Shown here piece by piece: positions 7,577 through 15,995 of a stretch of DNA of 64,000 nt. The DNA is from Alphaproteobacteria bacterium UBA1301 (GTDB lineage: Bacteria > Pseudomonadota > Alphaproteobacteria > Micropepsales > Micropepsaceae): assembly GCA_002307725.1 (NCBI GenBank), contig DBUB01000001.1, positions 17,011 to 81,010 on the forward strand, read 5' to 3'. A model generated the notes under the pieces. That model was not told the DNA's origin and ran no database searches. It was given only the letters and a program-made list of their open reading frames with translations. Made by a program: the position numbers and the translations under genes. Each line of letters opens with the position of its first letter. Within the stretch, counting starts at the first letter, position 1.

Positions 7577-8497
7577 GTGGACTACGCCATCAACGTCAAA
7601 GGTCTTACCAAACGCTTTGGCAAGAAAACCGCGGTCAACAACATCGCCATCGCCGTGCCGGAAGGCCAGGTGTGGGGTTTCTTGGGCCCTAACGGATCGG
7701 GCAAAACGACCACCATCCGCATGCTGTGCGGCCTCTTGAAAGCCGATTCCGGCGAAGGCACCTGCCTCGGCTATGACTTCCGCAGCCAATCGGAAGAGAT
7801 CAAACGCGAGACTGGCTACATGACCCAGAAGTTCAGCTTCTGGGAGGATTTATCAATCCGCGAGAATCTCGAATTTGTGGCGCGGGTCTATGGCCTGCCG
7901 AACAAGAAGAAACTGGTCGACGCCACCCTGGAAAAGCTGGGGCTTACCAGCCGCCAGAGACAGCTTGCCGGGGAACTGTCGGGCGGCTGGAAACAGCGCA
8001 TGGCGCTGGCCGCTTGCACCCTGCACTCGCCCAAGCTGCTGCTGCTCGACGAACCCACCGCCGGTGTCGATCCCAAGGCCCGGCGCGATTTCTGGAACGA
8101 GATTCACCGGCTGTCGGACGACGGTATCACGGTGCTGGTCTCTACCCATTACATGGACGAAGCCGAACGCTGCGACCAGATCGTGTTCATTTCCTACGGC
8201 GATATCGTGGCGCAAGGCCCGGTGGCGAAGATCATTGCCGACTCCGGCCTCATCACCTTCACCATCGAAGGCGACGGCGCTCGTGAGCTGGCCGAGACCT
8301 TGCGCGGCCAACCGGGAATCGAATTCGTCGCTTTCTTCGGCGCCATGCTGCATGTGTCGGGCTATGACCGCGCTGCGCTCGAACGCGCCCTGCTGCCCTA
8401 CCGCAGCGATCCCACGCTTGCCATCAAGGAAACCGCACCAAGCCTGGAGGATGTTTTCATCCAGCTTCAGGACCAGGCCGCGCGAGGCAATTCATGA
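7577..8497 (+). CDS. ABC exporter ATP-binding protein (YbhF/CcmA type)
   Basis: The product (306 residues) has a single nucleotide-binding domain with Walker A GPNGSGKTT, the Q-loop region MTQKFSFWEDL, signature LSGGWKQR, Walker B LLLLDEPTAGVD and switch histidine in STHYMDEAE. GTG at 7577 is chosen because TAAGGAG lies 7 bp upstream and the domain begins right after it. A longer frame from 7382 overlaps the HlyD gene and is not credible. E. coli YbhF carries two NBDs, whereas this protein carries one, so it must homodimerise. It powers export with the permease that overlaps its stop. Confidence 0.92.
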   Translation: MDYAINVKGLTKRFGKKTAVNNIAIAVPEGQVWGFLGPNGSGKTTTIRMLCGLLKADSGEGTCLGYDFRSQSEEIKRETGYMTQKFSFWEDLSIRENLEFVARVYGLPNKKKLVDATLEKLGLTSRQRQLAGELSGGWKQRMALAACTLHSPKLLLLDEPTAGVDPKARRDFWNEIHRLSDDGITVLVSTHYMDEAERCDQIVFISYGDIVAQGPVAKIIADSGLITFTIEGDGARELAETLRGQPGIEFVAFFGAMLHVSGYDRAALERALLPYRSDPTLAIKETAPSLEDVFIQLQDQAARGNS

Positions 8498-9633
8498 CCG
8501 GCTATCGCTTCACCATCCACCGCTTCATGGCGGTGCTGCGCAAGGAAATGGTCCAGATGCGCCGGGACCGCATGACTCTCGGCCTTTTGATCGGCATTCC
8601 GGTGATGCAGCTCTTCATCTTCGGCTACGCCATCAACATGGTGCCGCGCCACCTCGCGACCGTGGTGAACGTTGCCGATCCCGGGCCGCTCGCCAATTCC
8701 ATGATCGCCGCCATCAATAATTCGAGCTACTTCGACATCATCAAGGCCACCAATTCGCCGGCCGTCACGCGCACCATGCTGGCGCAAGGCAAAGCCTCGT
8801 TTGCCATCACCATCCCGCCGAATTTCTCGCGTGACATCGTCCGCGGCGCCCGCCCCGATCTGGTGATCGAAGCCGATGCCACCGATCCGGCGGCCGGATC
8901 TTATGCCCTAGCGGCAATGAATGGGCTCGCCACGACCGCCTTGCGCGACGATCTGGTCGGCCCCTTGGCGGCGCTGGCGCCCAAATCGGCCCCCTTCAAT
9001 GTGGTGGTGCATAATCTCTACAACCCGGAGAACATCACCCAATACAACATCGTGCCCGGACTCTTGGGCGTCATCTTGACCCTGACGATGGTGCTGGCCA
9101 CCGCGATTGCGCTGACCCGCGAACGCGAACGCGGAACGTACGAAAACCTGCTCGCCATGCCGACGCGCCCCGTCGAGATCATGGTCGGCAAGATCACACC
9201 CAACATCTTCGTTGGCGCCTTCCAGGCGACGTTGATCCTGGTCTTGGCCCGCTATGTCTTCGATGTGCCATTCATCGGCTCGCTGGCCCTGCTCGGCATC
9301 ACTTCAACGGTGTTCATCACCGCCTTGCTGGGCGTCGGCTACACCATCTCGACGGTGGCACGGAACCAGATGCAGGCGATGCAGATGACGTTCTTCTTCC
9401 TGCTGCCCTCGATCATGCTGTCAGGCTTCATCTTTCCCTTCCGCGGCATGCCGGGATGGGCGCAAGCGATCGGCGAAGTGTTGCCGATCACCCATTTCCT
9501 CCGAATCGTCCGCGGCATCCTTTTGAAGGGCAACGGCGCCTTGGAAGTGTGGCCTGAAGTTTGGCCAATGATTCTCTTTTTGTTCGCAGCCGGGACCGTG
9601 GCCGTTCTCAGGTTCCGCCGAACCCTCGACTGA
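8494..9633 (+). CDS. ABC-2 type permease (YbhS/YbhR-like)
   Basis: The product (379 residues) has the ABC-2 exporter layout. One N-terminal membrane helix (MTLGLLIGIPVMQLFIFGYAI) is followed by a large periplasmic loop of about 150 residues. Five C-terminal helices follow, with the ERERGTYENLLAMPTRPVEIMVGK coupling region before the second of them. PSIMLSGFIFPFRGMP and LPITHFLRIVRGI are typical of the family. It overlaps the ATPase gene by 4 bp (ATGA). E. coli has two permeases (YbhS and YbhR) for a heterodimer; only one is present here, so a homodimeric transporter is inferred. It is probably a multidrug or envelope-lipid exporter. Confidence 0.9.
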   Translation: MTGYRFTIHRFMAVLRKEMVQMRRDRMTLGLLIGIPVMQLFIFGYAINMVPRHLATVVNVADPGPLANSMIAAINNSSYFDIIKATNSPAVTRTMLAQGKASFAITIPPNFSRDIVRGARPDLVIEADATDPAAGSYALAAMNGLATTALRDDLVGPLAALAPKSAPFNVVVHNLYNPENITQYNIVPGLLGVILTLTMVLATAIALTRERERGTYENLLAMPTRPVEIMVGKITPNIFVGAFQATLILVLARYVFDVPFIGSLALLGITSTVFITALLGVGYTISTVARNQMQAMQMTFFFLLPSIMLSGFIFPFRGMPGWAQAIGEVLPITHFLRIVRGILLKGNGALEVWPEVWPMILFLFAAGTVAVLRFRRTLD

Positions 9634-9852
9634 AGGCAATTAAGGCCGGCACTGCGCGGTTTGCCGCAGCAACCCTAGCCATGGCGCAAAACGGGCTTGT
9701 TGCGACTCGTTTTCACGATTACATCAGCAGCAAAACAACCCTGAACCCCTTGCGATTTGTCGCCATGCGTCACAAATTCCGCGCGGGTTAGAAGCGCCAG
9801 CCGCGCCATCCGCGGCATGGTTAAGATCGGGAATGGGGGACGATACGTCCGC

Positions 9853-11310
9853 ATGTCAGACCTGTCGCTGATTCTCCAATACGCCTTGGCGGTTGTATTG
9901 GTGTTGTTGGCCTTGCTCTCGGCACAGCTCGTGGTGCTGGGCTTCTTCCGCTTATTCAAACCGGCGCCGGAGTTGCGCCGCCCTCATCTGCCCGATGAAG
10001 CGCTGCCGCATGTGCTGGTGCAGTTGCCGGTGCGCAATGAAGGCGCGCTGGCGGTGCGGGTGGCAACCGCCGCGTCCCATTTCGATTGGCCCGCCGACAA
10101 GCTGCACATCCAGGTGCTCGACGACGGCGATGCCGAAACCCATGCCGACCTCAAGCGCGCCATTCTCGCCGAGGTACCGCCCGGCACCGATATTGCGGTG
10201 ATGAAACGCGGCGACCGCACCGGCTTCAAGGCTGGCAATCTCGCCTTCGGCCTCAGTCATTCCGACGCGCCGTTTGTTGCCGTGTTCGATGCCGATTTCG
10301 CACCTGCGCCCGATTTCCTGCGGCAGACCGTTCCGGCGCTGGTCGCCGACAACGGGCTTTGCTTTGTGCAAGCACGCTGGGGCCATGCCAATCGCGACAC
10401 CAACTGGCTGACGCGCACCCAAGGCCTTTTGCTCGACTCCCATTTCGCGGTGGAACAGGAAGCCCGTTTCCGCGCCGGGCTGCCGATGTCGTTCAACGGT
10501 ACCGCCGGCGTGTGGCGGCGCGAGGCAATTGAAAATGCCGGCGGCTGGACCGGCGATACGCTGACCGAGGACCTCGACCTTTCCATCCGTTGTGCTCTCA
10601 AGGGCTGGCGCGGTGCTTTCGTCAGCGATGTCGTGGCGCCGGGCGAACTGCCGGAGACCGCGGCCGCTTGGCGGGCGCAACAAGCGCGCTGGACCAAAGG
10701 CCATGCCCAATGCGCCAAGAAATTGCTGCCGAAGGTGTGGGCAAGCCATCTGCCGCTTGGCATCAAAGCCGCGATCACTCTGCAGATGTGCCAGTTTGGC
10801 TTCTATACCCTGGCATTCCTCTCCGCCGTGATCAGCCTGACGCTGATGTATATCGGCGCAGTTTATCTGCCAGCGGTTGGCACCCTCGGCCTGTTCGTCA
10901 CCTTCTTCGGCATTGGCGCCTCGCTCACCTATGTTTGGCTCGGCCAGAAAATCCTTGGCCGCGATCGCATGATCGGCCTGCATCGCTCGTTGCTTCTGTC
11001 GATTGTGTTCCCGAGCGGGCTAGTGCTGTCCAACGCGCAAGCGACTTGGAACGCGTTCTTCGCCAATCCGAAACGCATGAACTTCAGCCGCACACTGCGG
11101 GCAGGCGAACGCTATGCCGGTGGCTGGCGCGGCGGTCCCGAACTTCTGGCCGGATTGTTCCTGCCGGTGTTCGCCTTTACCGAAAGCGCCTGGAGCGCCC
11201 CCTTCTTTGTCTTTGCGGTGACGGGCCTGATCTCGATCGGCGCCATGGGCTTTTCCAGCGCCGCCCTGCCGCCCTCCAGTGCGACACGGCTGATCGCCCC
11301 GAAAGACTAA
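9853..11310 (+). CDS. Membrane GT2 glycosyltransferase (cellulose synthase-like)
   Basis: The product (485 residues) begins with a transmembrane segment, then a processive-type GT2 domain. It contains the substrate aspartate in QVLDDGDAETH, the DxD-type motif VFDADFAPAPDFL, the acceptor-site aspartate in LTEDLDLS, and QQARWTKG, the QxxRW motif of processive synthases. Three or four membrane helices follow (about residues 300-470). This is the organisation of CslA/mannan or glucan synthase-like enzymes, which extrude a polymer through the inner membrane. ATG at 9853 has GGGGGA upstream. No PilZ domain is visible. The polymer is unknown, and the gene stands alone. Confidence 0.85.
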   Translation: MSDLSLILQYALAVVLVLLALLSAQLVVLGFFRLFKPAPELRRPHLPDEALPHVLVQLPVRNEGALAVRVATAASHFDWPADKLHIQVLDDGDAETHADLKRAILAEVPPGTDIAVMKRGDRTGFKAGNLAFGLSHSDAPFVAVFDADFAPAPDFLRQTVPALVADNGLCFVQARWGHANRDTNWLTRTQGLLLDSHFAVEQEARFRAGLPMSFNGTAGVWRREAIENAGGWTGDTLTEDLDLSIRCALKGWRGAFVSDVVAPGELPETAAAWRAQQARWTKGHAQCAKKLLPKVWASHLPLGIKAAITLQMCQFGFYTLAFLSAVISLTLMYIGAVYLPAVGTLGLFVTFFGIGASLTYVWLGQKILGRDRMIGLHRSLLLSIVFPSGLVLSNAQATWNAFFANPKRMNFSRTLRAGERYAGGWRGGPELLAGLFLPVFAFTESAWSAPFFVFAVTGLISIGAMGFSSAALPPSSATRLIAPKD

Positions 11311-11536
11311 GCCCTCTCCGCTTCACGCATTCAGCACGTCCCCCGCGCTCCGCGTGCCACCGGAAAAGTCGTCGCGCGCACGCCGGCAAAAAGCCAGCGA
11401 CCAACATCCACGACAAATTAATTCAAATTTTAGTCGATCAAATCCAATGCTTTGGTCTAACTTCGTTTTGAAAAAGGTTGATTAGAATCGTCATCACGGT
11501 CGCTGCGGATTGACGCGATCGAGGCGAGGATTGGTG

Positions 11537-12154
11537 ATGGTGGGGTCATTCGTTCGGCTGGCGGCGGCCGTCGCTCTTGGTATCGCGCTCGCAGGATGCG
11601 CCAGCGGCCCTGGTTATTCTGATCTTGAGGACGACAGCGGGCCCTCTGGCGGCCATCCGGTGCGGCCCCAAAGCACCCTGCAATGCGTGCCCTATGCCCG
11701 TGAACACTCCGGCGTCGTGATTTACGGTGATGCCTATACTTGGTGGGACAAAGCCGCTGGCAAATTCGCCCGCACGGCGAACCCCAGCGAAGGGGCCGTG
11801 ATGGTGCTGTTCAACTATGCCGGTCCCAATCGCGGCCATGTCGCGGTGGTGCGCGAACTTATCGATTCTCGCACCATCAAGATCGACCATGCCAACTGGC
11901 TCGATGACGGCGCCATCTATGTCGACGACCCGGTGCGCGACGTCAGCGCCGAAAACGACTGGAGCCAAGTGCGGGTGTTTAACCTCAGAACCGGCACTTG
12001 GGGAGGGCGGATCTATCCGGTCCAGGGCTTCATCGGACCCGGACCTGATGCCGGCACCGACGATTTGCGTGTCGCCCAAAACCACACCAGCCGCGATGCC
12101 ATCAGCGCCCTGATTGCCGAAGACGATCTGGCGGACGGTGATGGTAGCCATTAA
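11537..12154 (+). CDS. CHAP-domain lipoprotein
   Basis: The product (205 residues) begins MVGSFVRLAAAVALGIALAGCASG, a lipoprotein signal with lipobox LAGC. The body resembles a CHAP (cysteine/histidine amidohydrolase) domain: the likely nucleophile cysteine is in LQCVPYARE and the histidine in GPNRGHVAVVREL, followed by IKIDHANW. CHAP enzymes cleave peptidoglycan peptides or act as amidases, so a periplasmic cell-wall hydrolase role is inferred. ATG at 11537 is chosen because GAGGCGAGGA precedes it; a TTG further upstream is unlikely. A 226-bp upstream region with an AT-rich block (about 11415-11485) may hold its promoter. Confidence 0.78.
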   Translation: MVGSFVRLAAAVALGIALAGCASGPGYSDLEDDSGPSGGHPVRPQSTLQCVPYAREHSGVVIYGDAYTWWDKAAGKFARTANPSEGAVMVLFNYAGPNRGHVAVVRELIDSRTIKIDHANWLDDGAIYVDDPVRDVSAENDWSQVRVFNLRTGTWGGRIYPVQGFIGPGPDAGTDDLRVAQNHTSRDAISALIAEDDLADGDGSH

Positions 12155-12156
12155 GC

Positions 12157-12173
12157 GGGGCCCGTTTGGCCCC
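12157..12173 (+). terminator. Hairpin after the CHAP gene
   Basis: GGGGCC-CGTTT-GGCCCC forms a perfect 6-bp GC stem directly after the CHAP stop codon. It lacks a proper T-tract (TAAAAG follows), so it is a terminator candidate or a transcript-stabilising hairpin. Confidence 0.4.
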
Positions 12174-12315
12174 TAAAAGCCGCCCGTAACACCCCCAAAA
12201 AAACAATGTAATCAGTATCTTAATTTTTTTTATATTATTTGTGCCAAACCGCTTCCCAGCACATTGACGCTGCCGTAAGGCAGACTATGGTCCGCGCCCT
12301 CGCGAGACGAAAAAC

Positions 12316-14310
12316 GTGCCCCGCGCGTTCGAAAGACAGGCACAGACACCTGACCCGCCCGTGACCGACACCACCCCCCCAAAAATCCCGTCTGACGATC
12401 CGCTGGATGCGGTGCCCGCGATGGGCCCACATCACACGCAAGAAGTTCCCAACTTCAAGCGGAAGTGTTTCCTGACGCTGACGGCGCTCGGCGTCGTGTT
12501 CGGTGACATCGGCACCAGCCCGCTTTACGCTCTGCATCAGTCGGCACGGGCGGCCCAGCACCATGCCGCGCTGCAGCACGCGATCTTCGGCGTGGTGTCG
12601 CTGATCTTCTGGTCGCTGATCGTGGTGGTGACGTTCAAATACGTCACCCTGATCATGCGTGCCGACAACGACGGCGAAGGCGGCGAGTTGGCCCTGGCCT
12701 CACTGGCACACCGCGTTCAAGGCCTCGACCGGAGGGTCAAGATTGCCATCGGCGCCGGCGCCATTCTCGGCCTGTCGCTGTTCTTCGGCGACGGCATGCT
12801 GACCCCGGCCATCACCGTGTTGTCGGCGGTGGAGGGTTTAAGCGCCATCAATCCGGGCTTCGACAAGCTGGTGGTGCCGCTGGCGCTTATCATCCTGATC
12901 GGCCTGTTCGCCTTGCAATCGCGCGGCACCGCACAAGTCGGCCGGGTGTTCGGCCCAGTGATGGTGGTGTGGTTCCTGGTGCTGGCCGTGATGGGCGCCG
13001 CCTCGATCTGGCAGACACCGCAAATTCTGATGGCGCTGTCGCCCCATTACGGCTTGATGCTGTTCATTGATGAGCCCTGGACCGCCTTTGTGGCGCTGGG
13101 ATCGATCGTGCTGGCCGTGACCGGCTGCGAGACGCTCTATGCCGACATGGGCCATTTCGGCAAAGGACCGATCCGTGCCGCCTGGCTGTTCTTCGTGCTG
13201 CCGGCGCTGTTCCTCAATTATTTCGGCCAAGGTGCAGCCCTGTTGCGCGCGCCCAACGCCTTGTCCAATCCGTTCTATGCGGTGGCCCCCGCGTGGGCCC
13301 ATTTGCCGCTAGTGTTCCTCGCCACTATCGCCGCCTCGATCGCCTCCCAAGCGGTGATTTCCGGCGTGTTCTCGATCACAAGGCAGGCGGTGCAGCTCGG
13401 CATGCTGCCACGGATGGAAATCCGCCACACCTCGGCGACGGACTTCGGCCAGATCTATGTGCCGCGGATGAACGCGGTGCTGTGCGTCGGCGTCGTTCTG
13501 ATCGTCCTCATCTTCAAGAGTTCGAACGCGCTCGGCGCCGCATACGGCATTGCGGTAACTGGCGAGATGTTCATCTCCACCATGCTGGTGGGCCTGGTTG
13601 CCGTGCGGCAGTGGAAATGGAATATCTGGATGGCGGTGCCGATCTTCGGACTGCTCGGGTTCGTCGACCTCGCCTTCCTCGGCTCCAATGCGCTCAAGAT
13701 TGTCGAAGGCGGCTGGTTGCCGCTGTTTATCGCGGCATGCGTCTACACCGTTATCGGCACCTGGCGGCTGGGACGGCGCACACAGCTCGACCGCCTGCGC
13801 AATGAATCGATGCCGATGAGTCTGTTTCTGGAGCGTGCTGACAAAACGCCGGTGCGCGTCGCCGGCACCGCAGTGTTCCTGTCGGCCCGCGCCGATTCGG
13901 TGCCGGGCGCGCTGCTCCACAACCTCAAACACAACAAGGTGCTGCACGAACGGGTTCTGATCACCCAGGTCATGGTCGACGACACGCCGTTTGTGGCGCC
14001 GGAAAAACGGCTCGACGTCGAAAAGCTCGGCAAGGGCTTTTATATCGTGCACATCCATCACGGCTTCTTCGAAACCCCGGACGTGCCCAAGGCCCTCATT
14101 GCCGCGCGCAAGTTCGGCCTCGCCGTCGATCCGGAAACGACGACCTTCTTCATCGGCCGCGAAACCCTGGTGCCGTCGGAACACTCAGAACTGCCCACTT
14201 GGCGGCGCTGGATCTATATGCAGCTCGCCGCCAACGCGCTGTCACCGGCGCGGTTCTATCACCTGCCGCCGAACCGGGTGATCGAGCTTGGGGCGCAAGT
14301 GACGATTTAA
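12316..14310 (+). CDS. kup: Low-affinity potassium transporter Kup
   Basis: The product (664 residues) is a KUP/HAK-family K+ uptake protein of normal length. The family signature LTALGVVFGDIGTSPLYAL is near residue 55. About 12 membrane helices follow to residue 450, with ADNDGEGGELALASL in the first cytoplasmic loop. A hydrophilic C-terminal domain of about 200 residues ends the protein. It imports K+ with protons through the inner membrane. The start is uncertain: GTG at 12316, GTG at 12361 and ATG at 12421 are all possible, and none has a strong ribosome site. The family identification is secure. Confidence 0.95.
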   Translation: MPRAFERQAQTPDPPVTDTTPPKIPSDDPLDAVPAMGPHHTQEVPNFKRKCFLTLTALGVVFGDIGTSPLYALHQSARAAQHHAALQHAIFGVVSLIFWSLIVVVTFKYVTLIMRADNDGEGGELALASLAHRVQGLDRRVKIAIGAGAILGLSLFFGDGMLTPAITVLSAVEGLSAINPGFDKLVVPLALIILIGLFALQSRGTAQVGRVFGPVMVVWFLVLAVMGAASIWQTPQILMALSPHYGLMLFIDEPWTAFVALGSIVLAVTGCETLYADMGHFGKGPIRAAWLFFVLPALFLNYFGQGAALLRAPNALSNPFYAVAPAWAHLPLVFLATIAASIASQAVISGVFSITRQAVQLGMLPRMEIRHTSATDFGQIYVPRMNAVLCVGVVLIVLIFKSSNALGAAYGIAVTGEMFISTMLVGLVAVRQWKWNIWMAVPIFGLLGFVDLAFLGSNALKIVEGGWLPLFIAACVYTVIGTWRLGRRTQLDRLRNESMPMSLFLERADKTPVRVAGTAVFLSARADSVPGALLHNLKHNKVLHERVLITQVMVDDTPFVAPEKRLDVEKLGKGFYIVHIHHGFFETPDVPKALIAARKFGLAVDPETTTFFIGRETLVPSEHSELPTWRRWIYMQLAANALSPARFYHLPPNRVIELGAQVTI

Positions 14311-14342
14311 GAGCCCCCTTCGTCGCGCTTCGCGCGCCACTT

Positions 14343-14359
14343 CCCCCGCTTCGCGGGGG
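14343..14359. terminator. Bidirectional hairpin between kup and the methyltransferase
   Basis: CCCCCGC-TTC-GCGGGGG is a perfect 7-bp stem with a 3-base loop between two convergent genes. A second small stem (GCGC-TTC-GCGC) precedes it at 14325-14335. There is no T-run on either side, but position and stem strength suggest termination of both transcripts. Confidence 0.55.
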
Positions 14360-14367
14360 CAGAAAAC

Positions 14368-15531
14368 TCAATCCAACGCATACACCAGCGCCTTTAGATA
14401 GGCGCTTTCCGGCAGCATCGGGTGGATGGGGTGGTCGGGGCCGGCGCCGCTGGCGCGGATCAGGCGCAACCGGCGGCCGCTCCGCGCGATGCCGGTGGCA
14501 CATTCGAACGCCAACCGGTCCATGCCGATATTGTGCGAGCACGAGGCAATAAACAAAAAACCTTCCGGTGCGGTGACCGCTGCCGCGAGCCGCGCCAGTT
14601 TGCGGTAAGCCTTGGCGCCGGTCTCGAGGTCCTTCTTGGCTTTGACGAAGGGTGGCGGATCGGCAATCACGACATCGAAGGTCTCTTTGGCCGCGCCGAG
14701 ACGCTCGAGTTCTTCGAACACGTCGGTTTTGATGAAGCTGGCCTTGAGCTGACCCGCAGCGGCGGCTTCTTCGGCGAGCGCCACGGCCGGGGCAGAGCTT
14801 TCCAGGCCCGCCACATCGCGCGCGCCCGCTTTCGCCGCCGCCAGCGCAAATCCACCGGTGTAGGAATAGGCGTCGAGCACCGACTTGTCCTTGGCCAGCG
14901 TTGCCATGAAGGCGCGGTTGTCGCGCTGGTCGTAATACCAGCCGGTTTTCTGACCCGCCGCGGCATCGGCAAAATAGGTGACGCCGTTCTCTTCAATGGT
15001 GATGCGGCCCGAGCCTTCGGCTTCGACGTAACTTGGCAGACCTTCGAGACTGCGGGACGGGGCATCGGCGCGCAGAATGATGCGGTTCGGCGCCAGCACC
15101 CGCTTCAGCGCCGCCAGCAACGTATCCTTCAGCGCTTCCATACCGGCGGCGGTGATCTGCACCACCACGCTGTCGCCGAAACGATCGATGACCAGACCCG
15201 GCAAGCCGTCGCCTTCGGCGTGGACGAGACGATAATAGGGCGCCGGATAAAGACTTGCGCGCAGCTTCAAGGCGCGGCCGAGTTTGGCGGCAAAAAAATC
15301 CTCGTCCAGCGCCACATCGGGCGCCGGATCGAACAGGCGCACAGCGATCAGGCTTTTCGGATTGAAGACGCCGGTCCCGAAGCTGCGGCCGTCATCGGCG
15401 GTGACATTGACCACCGCGCCGGGAGCCAGCCCCTTCGGCATGTCGATTTCGTTGGAGAACAACCACGGCGCACCGGCGCGCGCGCGTTTGCCTTCGCGGG
15501 GTTTCACCCGCAGCACAGGACGTGCCGTCAT
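14368..15531 (-). CDS. Class I SAM-dependent rRNA methyltransferase (RlmI-like)
   Basis: The product (387 residues) matches the RlmI/RlmK-like 23S rRNA cytosine-C5 methyltransferases. It has an N-terminal PUA domain (LRVKPREGKRARAGAPWLFSNEI), then an EEHEH-like middle part. A Rossmann SAM domain follows: SVLDAYSYTGGFALAAAKAGA binds SAM and ADPPPFVKAKKD is the catalytic DPPxF motif. The typical cysteine follows in FIASCSHNIG. RlmI methylates C1962 in E. coli 23S rRNA; the same target is inferred, not shown. It lies 25 bp downstream of the small XRE regulator gene, so the two are probably cotranscribed. Confidence 0.88.
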   Translation of the reverse strand: MTARPVLRVKPREGKRARAGAPWLFSNEIDMPKGLAPGAVVNVTADDGRSFGTGVFNPKSLIAVRLFDPAPDVALDEDFFAAKLGRALKLRASLYPAPYYRLVHAEGDGLPGLVIDRFGDSVVVQITAAGMEALKDTLLAALKRVLAPNRIILRADAPSRSLEGLPSYVEAEGSGRITIEENGVTYFADAAAGQKTGWYYDQRDNRAFMATLAKDKSVLDAYSYTGGFALAAAKAGARDVAGLESSAPAVALAEEAAAAGQLKASFIKTDVFEELERLGAAKETFDVVIADPPPFVKAKKDLETGAKAYRKLARLAAAVTAPEGFLFIASCSHNIGMDRLAFECATGIARSGRRLRLIRASGAGPDHPIHPMLPESAYLKALVYALD

Positions 15532-15556
15532 TGCGTTACACCTTATAGCGAAGAAA

Positions 15557-15811
15557 TCAGGCGATCTTCTTCTTCAACCGTATACCGCGCCCGCCGCCGG
15601 AGGACGAGGCACCGTCATTGATCAGTTCGATACCGGAAGTTTCCAGCGCACCAATCAATTTCATCAGCGAATCGACATTGCCGCGAATGAGGCCGTCACT
15701 GGCTTCCATGCGCTGGATCGTCGGCACCGACAGGCCGGCGAGCCCGGCAAGGTGGCGTTGATCGATTCCCAGCAGAGCCCGTGCGGCTCGAAGCTGCCCT
15801 GCGCTGATCAT
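15557..15811 (-). CDS. Small XRE-family HTH regulator
   Basis: This 84-residue protein is essentially one Cro/C1-type helix-turn-helix (ISAGQLRAARALLGIDQRHLAGLAGLSVPTIQRMEAS), followed by a short helix and a basic tail (GIRLKKKIA). Such single-domain regulators are common in alphaproteobacteria and often autoregulate. It sits upstream of the rRNA methyltransferase gene on the same strand and divergent from the GH5 gene, with a 184-bp shared promoter region. Its targets are unknown. Confidence 0.85.
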   Translation of the reverse strand: MISAGQLRAARALLGIDQRHLAGLAGLSVPTIQRMEASDGLIRGNVDSLMKLIGALETSGIELINDGASSSGGGRGIRLKKKIA

Positions 15812-15995
15812 TATTCACCTCGGTTGCACTGCTATTAGCCGCCAAAAACCTGTAATAACGATGTCTATGATATCAACTATGCCGCTTTCACACCCAACCG
15901 ACAAGGGCGCACACCGCCACACACCGCGGCGTCCTGCAGGCTTCGGCCAAACACTTCAATCTGATAGAGATTTGATCACAAGTAAGGAAAACCAC

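Noticed and set aside
9675..9959. 94-codon minus-strand frame between the ABC operon and the GT2 gene
   Set aside because: It runs antisense into the first membrane helix of the glycosyltransferase and has no family features or ribosome site.
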